Below, piece by piece: positions 1-11,800 of a DNA stretch of 64,000 bases. Source of the stretch: Hoeflea sp. YIM 152468 (GTDB lineage: Bacteria > Pseudomonadota > Alphaproteobacteria > Rhizobiales > Rhizobiaceae); assembly GCF_029210485.1 (NCBI RefSeq), contig NZ_JARGET010000031.1:18964-82963 (forward strand). The letters are read 5' to 3'. Both the position numbers and the translations under genes were made by a program. Below the pieces are notes generated by a model. That model worked only from the letters and a program-made list of their open reading frames with translations, ran no database searches and was not told the DNA's origin. Position 1 is the first letter of the stretch. Each line of letters starts with the position of its first letter.

Positions 1-1143
1 CGCGGCTCAGCTAATCTTGATCCGTTGATGGAAGACGGCACACAGGTCTCGTCATCCTTCACCGTCATTGCGCCAAACCGCGGCATGTCTACGGTTCAGC
101 CCGCAGGCGCACCAGCTGCCATTCCTGCCAGCGCTATAACACCGACTCCGGCCCTTGCGGCTGCTGGCGCAACCGGCAACGCAGGAGCGAAGTTTACGGA
201 AGCCTACACTGTGTTTGGAGCAACGGCGGCAATGGATGTGGTGGGGCCGACCCGTTGTGCCGGAACCTTTTCGCAGCCTTATGGCGCAAATGTTGACTAC
301 GGCTGGACACGGATAATGTCGGGCGTGAGCACGACGACATCCTCAGAAATGAGCTCAATGGAATTCGGCCTAACCTGTTCGTACAGAGCAGAGGTCGGCA
401 AAGGCAACATGTACGTTATTGGCGGTGTTTTCCACCAAACGATTGATTACACTGAAGCCCGTGGTTTTGGTTTCGGTTCGGTCCTCGGCGGTGGTGATAT
501 CGCTATGGATGACGGAAGTGTCGGCTACCGTGTGGGCCTTGGCTACACCATCCCGGAAATCGCCCTAAAGGCATCCTTGATATACCGTTCTGCGGTTGAT
601 GTCGGACTGAAGGGTGTTGTTCGCAATCCTGCATTCCCTGGCGGCAGTGTCACGGCGTTTGCCAACGCGACAACGCCGCAAAGCGTCAAACTGGCCGTCC
701 AATCAGGTGTTGCTCCGGGCTGGCTGGTGTTCGGCTCGGTGGAATGGACTGACTGGAGCGTCTTGCAACAGGTCCAGGTCTTCGCCGATCCGGGTCAGCT
801 TGCCGTGGGTGCCGCTCCGATTGCAGGTGTGACCGTGGACGCTTTCTTCCGTGATGGCTGGACGGTATCTGGCGGTGTAGCCCATAAGTTCAATGACAAG
901 TTTTCCGGACTGGCGAGCCTGACATGGGACCGCGGAACATCCACCGGCCGTTCAAGCTACAGTGATACACTGACGGTTTCTACAGGCGGCTCTTACACGG
1001 TCAATGAGAATGTCTCGATCCGCGGCGGCTTGGCTTACTCGTTCCTGGACTCGCTCACTGAAGTCAACACCGCCGGCCACACCATCGGATACGACAAAGA
1101 CTATTCGATCGGTGGCGGTCTGTCGCTGAACATCAAGTTCTGA
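1..1143 (+). CDS. FadL/OmpP1-type outer-membrane transport protein, 5'-truncated
   Basis: The frame is open from the first base of the window, so the N-terminus lies outside it. About 380 C-terminal residues remain. They are rich in Gly, Ser, Thr and alternating aromatic residues, as in a beta-barrel, and end in Phe, the usual C-terminal signal for insertion by the BAM complex. Segments such as VGYRVGLGYTIPE, FRDGWTVSGGVAHKFNDKFS and YSIGGGLSLNIKF resemble the C-terminal strands of the FadL/TodX/OmpP1 family, which takes up long-chain fatty acids and other hydrophobic compounds across the outer membrane. The substrate cannot be told from the sequence. A strong terminator follows directly. Confidence 0.75.
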   Translation, partial: RGSANLDPLMEDGTQVSSSFTVIAPNRGMSTVQPAGAPAAIPASAITPTPALAAAGATGNAGAKFTEAYTVFGATAAMDVVGPTRCAGTFSQPYGANVDYGWTRIMSGVSTTTSSEMSSMEFGLTCSYRAEVGKGNMYVIGGVFHQTIDYTEARGFGFGSVLGGGDIAMDDGSVGYRVGLGYTIPEIALKASLIYRSAVDVGLKGVVRNPAFPGGSVTAFANATTPQSVKLAVQSGVAPGWLVFGSVEWTDWSVLQQVQVFADPGQLAVGAAPIAGVTVDAFFRDGWTVSGGVAHKFNDKFSGLASLTWDRGTSTGRSSYSDTLTVSTGGSYTVNENVSIRGGLAYSFLDSLTEVNTAGHTIGYDKDYSIGGGLSLNIKF

Positions 1144-1168
1144 TCTGAACCAAACCGACGTCGAATCG

Positions 1169-1194
1169 AACCCCGCCCTGGTGGCGGGGTTTTT
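1169..1194 (+). terminator. Rho-independent terminator after the FadL-type gene
   Basis: A 7-bp GC-only stem (CCCCGCC/GGCGGGG, loop CTGGT), extended by two A-T pairs, is followed by a run of T. It lies 26 bases after the stop codon. Confidence 0.9.
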
Positions 1195-1434
1195 CGTTGC
1201 GGGCACCTCGTTGCAGGCAAATTGTCCGACACCCATTGATTTTTCATCAAATTTAAGTGTCTCTGTGGCGGAGATCACGGAATGTGACGATTCCGCAACA
1301 CACTTTTGCGAAAGCATCTGCTATCAATCGCCTGGGCGCGATGTGCCCATTTCCCGCCACAAACGGGGCGCAGGTCAGGTCATCAACTTACCCCCTGCGC
1401 TCGGTCGAAGAGACAAGACGCGCCTGAGGACCAC

Positions 1435-3159
1435 ATGACCGCCACACCAATTGACAAGTCCAGGCTTCCAAGCCGCCATACGACCGTCGGTCCGACGCGA
1501 GCGCCGCACCGGTCGTATCTCTACGCCATGGGGCTTTCGGCTGAAGAGATCGCGCAGCCCCTGGTCGGCGTCGCCTCGTGCTGGAACGAAGCCGCGCCGT
1601 GCAATATTTCGCTGATGCGCCAGGCGCAGGTTGTCAAAAAGGGTGTTGCTGCGGCAAAGGGCACGCCGCGCGAATTCTGCACGATCACGGTGACGGACGG
1701 GATCGCCATGGGCCATCAGGGCATGAAGTCGTCGCTCGCCAGCCGCGACCTGATCGCTGATTCGGTTGAGCTGACGATGCGTGGCCATTGCTATGACGCC
1801 ATTGTCGGGCTTGCCGGCTGCGACAAATCCCTGCCGGGCATGATGATGTCGATGGTTCGCCTCAACGTGCCTTCAATCTTCATCTATGGCGGATCGATCC
1901 TTCCCGGCAGTTTCCGTGGACGCCAGATTACCGTGCAGGATGTGTTCGAGGCGGTCGGCCAGCATTCGGTCGGCGACCTGTCGGATGAGGACTTGCTCGA
2001 AATCGAGCAGGCGGCTTGCCCGTCAGCGGGTTCCTGCGGGGCCCAGTTTACGGCCAACACCATGGCAACCGTCGCCGAGGCAATCGGCTTGGCTTTGCCT
2101 TATTCCTGCGGCGCGCCCGCGCCTTACGAGATGCGCGACAAGTTCTGCTATGCGGCCGGCGAGAAGGTGATGGAACTGATCGCCAAGCAGATTCGCCCGC
2201 GCGACATCGTCACCCGCAAGGCATTGGAGAATGCGGCCGCTGTGGTGTCAGCCACCGGCGGGTCGACCAACGCGGCCCTGCATCTGCCGGCGCTTGCACA
2301 TGAATGCGGCATAGAGTTTGATCTGTTTGATGTTGCCGAGATTTTCGAACGCACCCCCTACATCGCCAATCTGAAGCCGGGCGGCAAATACGTCGCCAAG
2401 GACATGTTCGAGGCTGGCGGAATCCCGCTGCTGATGAAGACCATGCTGGAACACGGCTATCTTCATGGTGATTGCATGACCGTGACCGGCCGCACTTTGG
2501 CCGAAAACATGGAGCATGTTTCCTGGAACGATCAGCAGGATGTCGTGCATCCGGCCAACAAGCCGATCACTGCCAGCGGCGGTGTGGTTGGCCTGAAGGG
2601 CAATCTGGCTTCCGATGGCGCGATCGTGAAGGTGGCAGGCATGTCGCAGTTGAAGTTCACCGGCCCGGCCCGGTGTTTCGATTCGGAAGAAGAATGTTTC
2701 GAAGCTGTTTCAAAGCGCGGCTACAAGGAAGGTGAGGTTCTTGTGATCCGCTATGAGGGACCCAAGGGCGGCCCCGGCATGCGCGAGATGTTGTCGACCA
2801 CTGCGGCGCTTTACGGCCAGGGCATGGGCGACAAGGTGGCTTTGATCACCGATGGCCGGTTCTCCGGCGCAACCCGCGGTTTCTGCATTGGCCATGTGGG
2901 CCCGGAAGCTGCGGAAGGCGGGCCGATCGGCCTGCTGCAGGATGGCGACATCATCGAGATCGATGCGGTCGCAGGAACTTTGAATGTGCAGCTTTCCGAT
3001 GCGGACCTGGCTGCGCGCAGGGAAAAATGGACAGCGCGGGACACCGATTACACATCGGGCGCGCTGTGGAAATACGCCCAGACGGTGGGGTCGGCGCGCT
3101 ATGGCGCAGTCACCCATCCGGGCGGAGCGAAAGAAAAGCAGTGCTATGCTGACATTTAG
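1435..3159 (+). CDS. ilvD: Dihydroxy-acid dehydratase (IlvD/Edd family)
   Basis: 574 residues. Dehydrates 2,3-dihydroxy-3-methylvalerate and 2,3-dihydroxyisovalerate to the keto acids of isoleucine and valine synthesis, using an Fe-S cluster. Cluster-type cysteines are visible in [10 protein letters not shown] (near residue 50), [11 protein letters not shown] (near 129) and [16 protein letters not shown] (near 195). The frame opens at 1306, but the ATG at 1435 is preferred because GAGGA lies 4 bases upstream and homologues begin at an equivalent place. Other IlvD/Edd-family dehydratases act on sugar acids, so the substrate rests on family similarity. The 3' end overlaps exoR by 14 bases. Confidence 0.9.
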   Translation: MTATPIDKSRLPSRHTTVGPTRAPHRSYLYAMGLSAEEIAQPLVGVASCWNEAAPCNISLMRQAQVVKKGVAAAKGTPREFCTITVTDGIAMGHQGMKSSLASRDLIADSVELTMRGHCYDAIVGLAGCDKSLPGMMMSMVRLNVPSIFIYGGSILPGSFRGRQITVQDVFEAVGQHSVGDLSDEDLLEIEQAACPSAGSCGAQFTANTMATVAEAIGLALPYSCGAPAPYEMRDKFCYAAGEKVMELIAKQIRPRDIVTRKALENAAAVVSATGGSTNAALHLPALAHECGIEFDLFDVAEIFERTPYIANLKPGGKYVAKDMFEAGGIPLLMKTMLEHGYLHGDCMTVTGRTLAENMEHVSWNDQQDVVHPANKPITASGGVVGLKGNLASDGAIVKVAGMSQLKFTGPARCFDSEEECFEAVSKRGYKEGEVLVIRYEGPKGGPGMREMLSTTAALYGQGMGDKVALITDGRFSGATRGFCIGHVGPEAAEGGPIGLLQDGDIIEIDAVAGTLNVQLSDADLAARREKWTARDTDYTSGALWKYAQTVGSARYGAVTHPGGAKEKQCYADI

Positions 3160-3943
3160 TCATACCCGGACCGGTCTTTGTTGTGCTGTGCTTGCTGCCG
3201 CGATCGGCTTTGGCTCTCCGGCGCAGGCGCTTGATCCCAATGCGGGGGTAACCCGCGAGTCCGGTCCTTTCGATCTGTTCCGGTTCGGCTTCTCGGCCTA
3301 CAAGAAAGGCCGCAAGGACGAAGCCGTCGAGGCTTACAAATATGCCGCTGAAAAAGGCCATCCGGGCGCGCGATGGGCGCTTGCCAACATGTATGCCTAT
3401 GGCGACGGTGTGGTTGAGAACGACTATGAGGCCTTCAAGTTTTACGACGATATCGCCCGCCAGGGCGTCGAGCCGGGATCGCAGGACACCGGCTATTTCG
3501 TCAATGCGCTGGTTTCGCTGGCCAATTACTACCAGATTGGCATTCCCGGAAGCCCGGTGAAAGCCAATCTCGGGGCCGCGCGGCAGCTCTATTTCCAGGC
3601 GGCCTCGGCGTTCGGCGTGCCTGAAGCACAATACCGGCTCGGCCGCATGATCCTTGAAGGCCAGGGCGGCGCTAACGACATCCAGCAGGCCAAGAAATGG
3701 CTCAACCGGGCTCGGGCTAGCGGTCACCCCGCAGCGTCTGCGATTCTGGGCAATGTGGTGTTTGAGGAAGGCCAGACCGTGCGCGGGCTTGCCTTCATGA
3801 CCACCGCACTGGAGCGCTCATCGGCATCCGACAAGGCCTGGATCCAGGCCTTGCAAGAACGGGCGTTTTCGCTGGCCGATGAAGCGGACCGCCGCACAGC
3901 GGTGGCGCTGGCTCAGGATATGCTGGCCAAGGGCCTCAACTGA
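3146..3943 (+). CDS. exoR: ExoR-like periplasmic Sel1-repeat regulator
   Basis: 265 residues starting with a signal peptide (hydrophobic core then SPAQA, near residue 28). It is followed by Sel1/TPR-like helical repeats such as [20 protein letters not shown] and [20 protein letters not shown]. Length and sequence match rhizobial ExoR. There, secreted ExoR binds the sensor kinase ExoS and represses ExoS-ChvI, controlling exopolysaccharide, motility and acid response; proteolysis relieves the repression. The start at 3146 lies inside the end of ilvD (14-base overlap), so translation is probably coupled. The exoS and chvI genes are not in this window. Confidence 0.82.
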   Translation: MLTFSHTRTGLCCAVLAAAIGFGSPAQALDPNAGVTRESGPFDLFRFGFSAYKKGRKDEAVEAYKYAAEKGHPGARWALANMYAYGDGVVENDYEAFKFYDDIARQGVEPGSQDTGYFVNALVSLANYYQIGIPGSPVKANLGAARQLYFQAASAFGVPEAQYRLGRMILEGQGGANDIQQAKKWLNRARASGHPAASAILGNVVFEEGQTVRGLAFMTTALERSSASDKAWIQALQERAFSLADEADRRTAVALAQDMLAKGLN

Positions 3944-3974
3944 CAGGCGTCTGTGCTATAGGCAATGTCCAGGC

Positions 3975-4253
3975 TCAGACTGAGGGCAGCGGCGCGGTCC
4001 GCGGAGAAATGTCCGCCACCGGGCAGCCATCGGAGAGCTTCTTCCAGCTGGTGTTGTTGAGATTGCGTTCGCATCGCGCCAGATAGCGGGTGGATGAGCC
4101 GATCTGAAGACAGATCACACTGCCTTCCTTGATCCTCTTGCCATTTCCCAGACACTCGCAATCCTGTCCCGCGCTTGCCGGGTAGGCGGACATGCCGACC
4201 CCCGCCATAACACCGATGGCCAAGGCAGATTGCCATGATCGTGTGTGTTCCAT
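3975..4253 (-). CDS. Small secreted cysteine-containing protein, unknown function
   Basis: 92 residues from the ATG at 4253. An N-terminal hydrophobic stretch ends in YPASAG, a plausible signal-peptidase site. The mature part has Cys in DCECLGNGKRI, VICLQIG, ARCERN and DGCPV, which suggests disulphides in the periplasm. The frame continues upstream to an ATG at 4292 with no Shine-Dalgarno sequence; the shorter start is chosen because the signal peptide then begins normally. It converges on exoR. No family recognised. Confidence 0.55.
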   Translation of the reverse strand: MEHTRSWQSALAIGVMAGVGMSAYPASAGQDCECLGNGKRIKEGSVICLQIGSSTRYLARCERNLNNTSWKKLSDGCPVADISPRTAPLPSV

Positions 4254-4324
4254 TGCGCCATGATGCGCCTGAAACTTTGCTGAGGCAAGCATGGCATTGC
4301 CACACCGGCGTGTCCGGGTTGGCG

Positions 4325-5113
4325 TTATGGCTCGATATGAAGCGAAATCGCCACAGGAACATGGTCGGAGGGACGTTCCCAGCCGCGGACATGTTTTTCC
4401 ACCGTTGCTGACTTGAGCAGGCCTGCGGCTTCCGGCGAGAGCATCAAATGGTCAATGCGGATGCCGTTGTTCTTCGGCCAGGCTCCAGCCTGATAATCCC
4501 AGAAGGTGTAGGTTTCCGGCGCATCATTGACGGCGCGCAAGGCATCGGTGAAGCCCAAATTTTCAAGCCGCCTGAAAGCGGTGCGGGATTCCGGCCTGAA
4601 CAGCGCGTCGCCTTCCCAGACCTTCGGATCGTGGCAATCCACCGGTTCGGGAATGACGTTGTAATCGCCGGCCAGCACCAACGGCTCTTCAAGCGCCAGA
4701 CGGCTTGCGGCAAAGGTTTCGAGCCGCGCCATCCACGAGAGTTTATAGGGGAACTTGGGGGTGTCGACCGGGTTGCCGTTGGGAAGGTACAATGAGACGA
4801 CACGCAACACGCCGCCGGCCACAGAAAAGACCGCTTCGATGAACCGCGCCTGCTCGTCTGCGTCGTCACCAGGAAGCCCGCGGGTGACCTCATCGGGGCT
4901 CATCTTCGACAGGATGGCGACCCCGTTGAATCCCTTTTGGCCATGAGTTTCAACATGGTAGCCGAGATTCTCTATTTCCAGGCGGGGAAAGTTCTCGTCA
5001 ACGGACTTGATCTCCTGCAGGCAGGCGATGTCGGGGTCGCTCTCCTTCAACCAGGTCAGAAGATTGTCAATCCGCGCCTTGATGCCGTTGATGTTCCAGG
5101 TGACAATTTTCAA
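4325..5113 (-). CDS. xthA: Exodeoxyribonuclease III
   Basis: 262 residues of the EEP/ExoIII fold. Catalyses 3'-5' exonuclease and AP-endonuclease reactions in base excision repair. Visible motifs are WNINGIKAR near the start, LQEIKSVDENFP (metal-binding Glu), the DYN of LAGDYNVIPEPVD, GIRIDHLMLS and the final SDHVPVAISL carrying the catalytic His. The start is taken as TTG at 5113, giving the canonical LKIVTWNINGI N-terminus (initiator Met) with AAGGAAA 7 bases upstream. An in-frame ATG lies at 5149. It follows erpA by 56 bases on the same strand, likely one transcript. Confidence 0.9.
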   Translation of the reverse strand: MKIVTWNINGIKARIDNLLTWLKESDPDIACLQEIKSVDENFPRLEIENLGYHVETHGQKGFNGVAILSKMSPDEVTRGLPGDDADEQARFIEAVFSVAGGVLRVVSLYLPNGNPVDTPKFPYKLSWMARLETFAASRLALEEPLVLAGDYNVIPEPVDCHDPKVWEGDALFRPESRTAFRRLENLGFTDALRAVNDAPETYTFWDYQAGAWPKNNGIRIDHLMLSPEAAGLLKSATVEKHVRGWERPSDHVPVAISLHIEP

Positions 5114-5169
5114 GGTGTTTTCCTTAGACAGGCATCGCGCGTCAGACACGTGATCAGGGGGTGGTGTGG

Positions 5170-5505
5170 CTAGACGGAGAAGCTGGTGCCGCAGCCGCAG
5201 GAGGCCACCGCATTGGGATTCTTGATCTGGAATGCCTGCCCCATCAGATTGTCGACAAAATCGATCTCGGACCCGGCCATGTAGATCAGCGACACCTGAT
5301 CGATCAGCACACGGGCATCGTTCCGCTCGAGCACCACGTCATCATCGTCGGGTTGGTCGGCGAGGTCAAATTTGTAGGAGAACCCGGAGCAGCCGCCACC
5401 TTCGACGGACACGCGAAGCGCTGACTTGCCGGTCTCGGCGGAAACGATTTCCTTGATTCTGCGCGCAGCCGATTCCGACAGCGTCACTGAAATGGGTTGT
5501 GTCAT
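5170..5505 (-). CDS. erpA: A-type iron-sulphur cluster insertion protein
   Basis: 111 residues of the HesB/IscA/ErpA family, which delivers Fe-S clusters to apoproteins. The three conserved cysteines are present: one in GGGCSGFSY (near residue 39) and two in SCGCGTSFSV at the C-terminus. The start at 5505 has a perfect GGAGG upstream; the frame extends a further 7 codons without such a site. First gene of a probable erpA-xthA unit, divergent from dgt. The name erpA rather than iscA is a best guess. Confidence 0.85.
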   Translation of the reverse strand: MTQPISVTLSESAARRIKEIVSAETGKSALRVSVEGGGCSGFSYKFDLADQPDDDDVVLERNDARVLIDQVSLIYMAGSEIDFVDNLMGQAFQIKNPNAVASCGCGTSFSV

Positions 5506-5743
5506 GCTACCTCCTTGCCGGGTCAAGAACCGGAAGAGACGTGTTTCAAATCACTTGACCTATAGGTATGAAGGCGCAGGCTCCGCGTCAATGCTTGGGC
5601 GGGTTGAGTCGAGGCCGATGCCTGTCACGATCGGGTGTTCTTCCCTCGGTGAATGTGACATGCATCACATTAAATGGACACCTAGGGCATGGTGCCGGGA
5701 TTGGCGCGGGGCACTGATCAGTGCCGCCTGTTGACGGGATAGC

Positions 5744-6949
5744 ATGGAATTTGACATCAAACAGCTTGGATTCGGGACAGACGCGCGCGCGCCCTGGGCC
5801 GCTGATCCCTGGAGCAGCCGGGGCCGGCTCGTCGCCGAGCCGGCCAGTCCGACGCGATCGGAGTTCCAGCGTGATCGCGACCGGATCATTCACACGACAG
5901 CGTTCCGGCGGCTCAAGCACAAGACGCAGGTGTTCGTTGCCCATGAGGGCGATCATTACCGCACCCGCCTGACCCACACCATCGAAGTGGCGCAAATTGC
6001 CCGGGCGCTGGCGCGGGCGCTCAAGCTGGATGAGGATCTGGCCGAAGGCGTGGCGCTGGTGCATGATTTCGGCCATACCCCGTTCGGCCATACCGGCGAA
6101 GACGCCTTGGCCGACCTGATGGCCGATGCCGGCGGATTCGATCATAACGCCCAGTCCTTGCGTATTGTCACCAAGCTGGAGCAACGCTACGCCGAGTTTG
6201 ATGGGCTCAACCTGAGCTGGGAAACGCTTGAGGGGCTGGTCAAGCACAACGGGCCGCTGATAGTGGAGGGCGGCAAGCCGGTCCCCGAACCGATCACCCA
6301 CTACAACAGATGCCATGATTTGTGGCTCGAGAGCCATTCCAGCCTGGAGGCCCAGGTCGCAGCGATCGCCGATGACATTGCCTACAACACCCATGACATC
6401 GATGACGGCTTGCGCTCGGGGCTGATCACGCTTGACATGCTTGAGGAGTTGCCGTTGATCTCACGGTTGATGTCGCAGGTGCGGCAGCGGTATCCCAAGC
6501 TTGAAGAGCCGCGCTTGATCCACGAGATCATGCGCCGCCAGATTACCGAGATGGTCGAGGATGTCATCGGCGTCGCGCAGGCCAACATTCTTGCAATCAA
6601 GCCCGCCTCTGCAGACGAGGTGCGCCACGCCGGCCGGACCATGGCGCATTTTTCCGACGAATTCGTCGCGGCCGACCGTCACATCAAGACGTTCCTGTAC
6701 ACGCACCTGTACCGGCACCCTGACGTGATGCGGGTCAGGGCCGCAGCCACCCGGATCGTGCAGGACCTGTTTGCAGCGTTCATGGCCGAGCCGTCGGCCA
6801 TGGGCGAAAAGCACCGCCATGTCGGCATAGAAGATCTGCCGGAAACCATGCGGGCGCGGAAGGTGAGGGACTATCTTGCCGGAATGACCGACACCTATGC
6901 GATCGCCGCGCACCGGCGTTTGTTTGACCATACACCTGAATTGCGATAG
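5744..6949 (+). CDS. dgt: Deoxyguanosinetriphosphate triphosphohydrolase-like protein (HD domain)
   Basis: 401 residues. HD-domain dNTP triphosphohydrolase of the shorter Dgt-like type, which converts dNTPs to deoxynucleosides and triphosphate and so tunes dNTP pools. The N-terminal [22 protein letters not shown] motif is split here only by reading: [13 protein letters not shown] then KHKTQVF. Metal-ligand segments are [13 protein letters not shown] and the [14 protein letters not shown] motif (near residue 107). The start is the only sensible ATG, with a weak GACGGGA upstream. argS follows, as in many rhizobia. Confidence 0.88.
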   Translation: MEFDIKQLGFGTDARAPWAADPWSSRGRLVAEPASPTRSEFQRDRDRIIHTTAFRRLKHKTQVFVAHEGDHYRTRLTHTIEVAQIARALARALKLDEDLAEGVALVHDFGHTPFGHTGEDALADLMADAGGFDHNAQSLRIVTKLEQRYAEFDGLNLSWETLEGLVKHNGPLIVEGGKPVPEPITHYNRCHDLWLESHSSLEAQVAAIADDIAYNTHDIDDGLRSGLITLDMLEELPLISRLMSQVRQRYPKLEEPRLIHEIMRRQITEMVEDVIGVAQANILAIKPASADEVRHAGRTMAHFSDEFVAADRHIKTFLYTHLYRHPDVMRVRAAATRIVQDLFAAFMAEPSAMGEKHRHVGIEDLPETMRARKVRDYLAGMTDTYAIAAHRRLFDHTPELR

Positions 6950-7012
6950 GCAGCGATCACCCGTGCGTGTGCCTGTTTCGCGCTGTTTTCCCGCCATATC
7001 CGGACTTAAGCC

Positions 7013-8773
7013 ATGAATGTGTTCAAGGACTTCGAAATCAGAATCAAGCAGGCCGTGGAAACGCTTGATGTTGTGAAGGAAAACGGTGGCGACGTCAGCT
7101 TTGAGCGATTGACGGTCGAGCCGCCGCGTGATCCGGCGCACGGGGATATTTCGACCAATGCGGCGATGGTGCTGGCTAAGCCGCTGGGAATGAACCCGCG
7201 CGCGCTGGCCGAATTGATCGCGCTGCAGTTTGCCGGCGATACCGATGTCGCCGAAACCAGCGTGGCGGGACCGGGATTTCTCAATTTCCGGCTGACGGCG
7301 GCGTTCTGGGGCCGGTTGCTCACAACCATCATCGCCGAGGGCGTCGAATATGGCCGCTCGACCGCTGGCGGAAATCGCAAGGTCAATGTCGAGTATGTGT
7401 CGGCAAATCCGACCGGACCGATGCATGTCGGCCACTGCCGCGGCGCCGTGGTTGGCGATACCCTGGCCAATCTGATGGAGTTTGCCGGCTTTGACGTGAC
7501 CAAGGAGTATTACGTCAACGATGCCGGGTCGCAGATCGATGTGCTGTCGAAGTCCGCCTATCTGAGATACCGTGAAGCCCTGGGCGAGGAGATCGGCGAC
7601 ATTCCTGCCGGGCTGTATCCCGGGGACTATCTGGTGCCGGTCGGGCAAGCGCTCGCCGATGAATTCGGCTCCTCGCTGAGGCGGATGGCGGAAGATGAGC
7701 GAATGGCGCTGATCAAGGACCGCACCATCGCGGCGATGATGGCGATGATCCGAGAAGATTTGAAGGCGCTCAATGTCCAGCATGACGTGTTCTTCTCCGA
7801 GCGCAGCCTGCATGCGGACGGCGCCAAGGCGATACGCCAGGCCATCAATGATCTGACCTTCAAGGGGCATGTCTACAAGGGCAAGCTGCCGCCGCCGAAG
7901 GGCCAGCCCCCGGAAGACTGGGAAGACCGCGAGCAGACGTTGTTCCGCTCCACCGAGGTCGGCGACGATATCGACCGTCCGCTGATCAAGTCCGATGGCG
8001 GCTACACCTATTTTGCCGCGGACGTGGCCTATTTTCGTGACAAGTTCGAACGCGGATATTCCGAGATGATCTACGTTCTGGGCGCTGATCATGGCGGCTA
8101 CATCAAGCGGCTTGAGGCCGTGGCCAAGGCCATTTCCGCCGGGGATGCCAAGTTGACCGTGCTGCTGACCCAGCTGGTCAAGATCTTCCGCAATGGCGAA
8201 CCTGTGCGGATGTCCAAACGCTCAGGCGATTTTGTCACGCTGCGCGATGTGGTGGACGAGGTCGGTCGGGATTCGGTCCGCTTCATGATGCTGTTCCGCA
8301 AGAGTTCGGAAACGCTCGACTTCGATTTTGCCAAGGTGACGGAGCAATCCAAGGACAATCCGGTCTTCTATGTTCAGTATGCCCACGCCCGCTGCGCCTC
8401 GGTGCTGCGGCAGGCTCTGGAAACGTTTCCGGATCTCGATCTGACGCCACAGGCGCTGGCTTCGGCGGACATGTCCGCTCTGTCTCATGAGAGCGAGTTG
8501 GCGCTTGTTGCCAAGCTCGGCGAGTATCCCCGGATGATCGAGGCTGCCGCCTCGGGACAAGAGCCGCACAAAGTCGCGTTTTACCTGTATGATCTTGCCA
8601 GTTTGTTGCATGCGCACTGGAACAAGGGCCGTGATGAACCGGGTTTGCGGTTTATTAACGATAAAAACAGACAATCGACAATTGCCAGGATGGGTTTGGT
8701 GTACGCAGTAGCATCCGTGTTGAAGTCAGGTCTCACCATTACGGGGACCGAAGCACCGGAAGAAATGCGCTAG
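7013..8773 (+). CDS. argS: Arginyl-tRNA synthetase
   Basis: 586 residues, normal length for class I ArgRS. Charges tRNA-Arg with arginine. Seen: an N-terminal additional domain beginning [15 protein letters not shown], the HIGH-type signature in [13 protein letters not shown] (near residue 140), the Arg-binding VNDAGSQID, the KMSKS equivalent [11 protein letters not shown] (near 398), and a C-terminal DALR anticodon-binding region. The catalytic signature is intact. It lies between dgt and the SPOR-domain gene, a common alphaproteobacterial order. Confidence 0.95.
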   Translation: MNVFKDFEIRIKQAVETLDVVKENGGDVSFERLTVEPPRDPAHGDISTNAAMVLAKPLGMNPRALAELIALQFAGDTDVAETSVAGPGFLNFRLTAAFWGRLLTTIIAEGVEYGRSTAGGNRKVNVEYVSANPTGPMHVGHCRGAVVGDTLANLMEFAGFDVTKEYYVNDAGSQIDVLSKSAYLRYREALGEEIGDIPAGLYPGDYLVPVGQALADEFGSSLRRMAEDERMALIKDRTIAAMMAMIREDLKALNVQHDVFFSERSLHADGAKAIRQAINDLTFKGHVYKGKLPPPKGQPPEDWEDREQTLFRSTEVGDDIDRPLIKSDGGYTYFAADVAYFRDKFERGYSEMIYVLGADHGGYIKRLEAVAKAISAGDAKLTVLLTQLVKIFRNGEPVRMSKRSGDFVTLRDVVDEVGRDSVRFMMLFRKSSETLDFDFAKVTEQSKDNPVFYVQYAHARCASVLRQALETFPDLDLTPQALASADMSALSHESELALVAKLGEYPRMIEAAASGQEPHKVAFYLYDLASLLHAHWNKGRDEPGLRFINDKNRQSTIARMGLVYAVASVLKSGLTITGTEAPEEMR

Positions 8774-8833
8774 ACGTCACCTTTTACCCACATTGCTCTG
8801 GCAGTAGAATGTGCAAGGGTATGTGAGTGATGC

Positions 8834-11800
8834 ATGGTTGATCAACTTCAAATGAACACCCGGTCCCCGGACCCGGACGACGAGATTGATGATCCCTTGG
8901 CGGAACTTGCCCGGATCATTGGCTATGAGCGCCCGGCGGAATCGGCGCGCACATCCATTGAGACTCCGGATGCCAGTGAATTCGATCTGGAAGCCGAATT
9001 GATGCGCGAACTTGATGTTCCGCTGGCGCCGTCTGTCGACGAGCTGGACCGGATTGAGGCTGACGAAGCCCTTGACCAGGCGCTAACTGACGGCGATCTC
9101 GAAACCGAACCCGCCGAGATCAGGCCACAGCAACGCGGGGAGCCGCTTGTCCGGCAGATGCGCGACGCGCCAGTGACTGACGCGCCGATGGCTGAGGCGC
9201 CGGTGTCTGGCGACCCTGTCGATGATGACCGGCCTGATGTGGAGCCGGAAGACGAAGGTCTGGACGAGGCGCGGTCTTCCGGTGCACTGTTGCGGGCTAT
9301 CGAAAACGAATTTCCCGTTGAAGATCGCGATGATCAGGAGTCAGACGAACCGGCAAGCGGTCAAGACGACTTTGCACTTGCCTGGAACGAAGACGATCTT
9401 GCACCTGACTGGCTGGCGGACAAGCCCGCAGATGACGCGGACGATGACCAGACCGATCACGCGGACGATGACCAGACCGATTACGCGGAACCTGATCAGG
9501 ATGCCGGGCAATCCACCACAGCGAAGTGGGGAGGGGTGCAGACTGCCGCTGTGCCCGATCATGCTGGCGACGATGTTCTTGAAGACATGGTTCGCTTTGA
9601 ACTGCCGCAGCGAGGCGGCGGCGGCTTAAACATCCAGCCGGGCCCGACAGGCAGACAGGATGGTCGCTCTGGCGCGGATGCCGGTACCGGCCAGGCCGGT
9701 GCTTCGGCTGAGCTGGCTTGGCCGGACGACGCATCGGCAACAGATGGCGATAGCGATGGCGCGACGTCAGGCCCGTCGATGGACTTCGAAGAGTATCTGT
9801 CGACCGAGCTGGATGTCTTTGGCCACGAGGTGGCTCTTGAGGCTGATGGCGATCACAGGAAAGCTGCAAGCCAGTTTGGCGGCAATGCTCAGGATGAAGT
9901 CGGAGAGATCGAAGCGGCGCTTGATCTGTTGAGCGATGACGCGCTTGACGCCGATCCTGCTGTTTTCGATGCTGCTGCCGAAGAATTGCTGGCCAGCCTG
10001 AGCGCCCCTGATGCAGGTTCCGGACCCGACGCAGGACCCGCGCTGGCGGAAGGCGCAGAGTCGCAGGACTGGTCACTGGACTCGATCGAAGAATCGTCAG
10101 CCGAGAAACATGACGGCGAGCTTGGCGATATGTTCGGCTTGCCTGATCGCGTGGTTGATCCCTCGGTGTCCAGAACGGAAGATGATCTCGAACTCGATCT
10201 GGGACAGGTTCTGGCCGACAGCTTTAACGATATTGATGATGATGAGCCGGCAGCCGCACCTGCAAGCCAGGGAGAACTTGAGCCTGAGCCGGGGCGGACA
10301 GAGGCCGGGCCGGCTGACCGTGATGATCTGACGGAAGCCTTTGCCGCTCTGATACCGAGCGCGATTGGCACTGCGCAAGAGACTGGGTTTACCCCCAGCG
10401 CGCTGACGGACGCAGCAGGCCACACTGCGGTTGAGCAGCAGCCGGATCAGCATGACTGGCTTGCCGGTTTTGACGAGGTTGACGGGTCCGGCACAGGTTC
10501 CGCACCGGGGACCGATTCTGACGATTACTATTTCGATGCGGAGCTTATCGCGGATGCCGATGAGGCAGTTGAGCCGGTCGGCATCATCGATGTGCCGGAA
10601 CTCGTTCACGACGATCCGCAGCCCCTCGATCCGGATTATGACCCTGAGTTGGAAGGGGAATTTGCCGATTTTGCCGATCGCCACGAACCGCAGTCTGAAG
10701 ACGTCTCCGACGAGGTCATGGGCACCGGGATCGGTGTCGCCGAGGAATGGAGCCGTTCAGACGGATCGCAGCGCGGCTCTGAAGTGTCTGATGATTATAT
10801 TGCTCTGGAACGGGAGCTTGGTGCGGGGCATGAGCACCCGGTCGATCCCTATCCGGTCAGATTTTCCGATGACGATCCGTTCGCGGGGGGTGCGGATGCG
10901 CGCAATGACGCGGCAAGATCCGGCTCGCGTGGGCCGGTGGTGGCAATTGCCGTTCTGGGCATAGCCGTGGTGGCGGTGGCCGGTGCGTTTGGCTGGAGCA
11001 TGTTGTCCGGTGACGACACCACAGCGGATGGCGGACCGCGGATCATCAGGGCCGAGACCGAACCGGTCAAGGTGCTTCCCGAAAACCCTGGCGGCGTGAC
11101 CGTCCCCAATCAGGACAAGGCGGTTTATGACCGTGTCGCAGGCGTGGATTCGGGTCCGCCGGGACAGCCCGCGCTGGTCAATTCCGCCGAAGAGCCGGTG
11201 GATGTCGTGCAGCGCACGCTCGATCCGGAAATTCTGCCGCTGGAAGGCCGCGGTGACACTGCGGTCAAATCCGAGGACCGGCTGATTGCCGGTGGCAGCA
11301 ATGCCGAGGCCGAGACCGATGGCGCGGCTGCGCCGGTGGTTTCACCGCGCAAGGTGCGGACAATGATTGTCAAGCCGGACGGGTCCATCGTGGCTCGGGA
11401 AGAGCCTGACCCCGTTGCCGAGGCGGAGGACACGCAACAGCTTGTCGCCTCAGCCGGGACCGTGCTCGATGCACCAGCCGAGACACCCCAAACCCCTGAA
11501 CCAACGGAGACGGCTGGGGCGGATGCACCCCTGACAACCCCGGCCGAAACTGCCGATACGGCTGAGACGGCTGAAACCGATCCTGGTTCGATCGCGCCCG
11601 TGCGGGTGGTCAAGACCCAGCAAATCCGGCCCGTGGCCAATGCGCCGGTGCCGGCCGGCCGGCCGGCAGATCAGCCGATCAATGTTGTCGGTACAGTGTC
11701 GCAAGGCGGTAACGTCTCGGCGGCGCCTTCCGCGGCTGCTCAACCGGCAACCCCGGCGGCTGAGCCGGTTGAGGTTGCGTCCGCACCGGTCGCGGCCGCC

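Noticed and set aside
1195..1434. Leader-peptide attenuator or riboswitch upstream of ilvD.
   Set aside because: No run of Leu/Ile/Val codons in a short frame and no recognisable riboswitch core.
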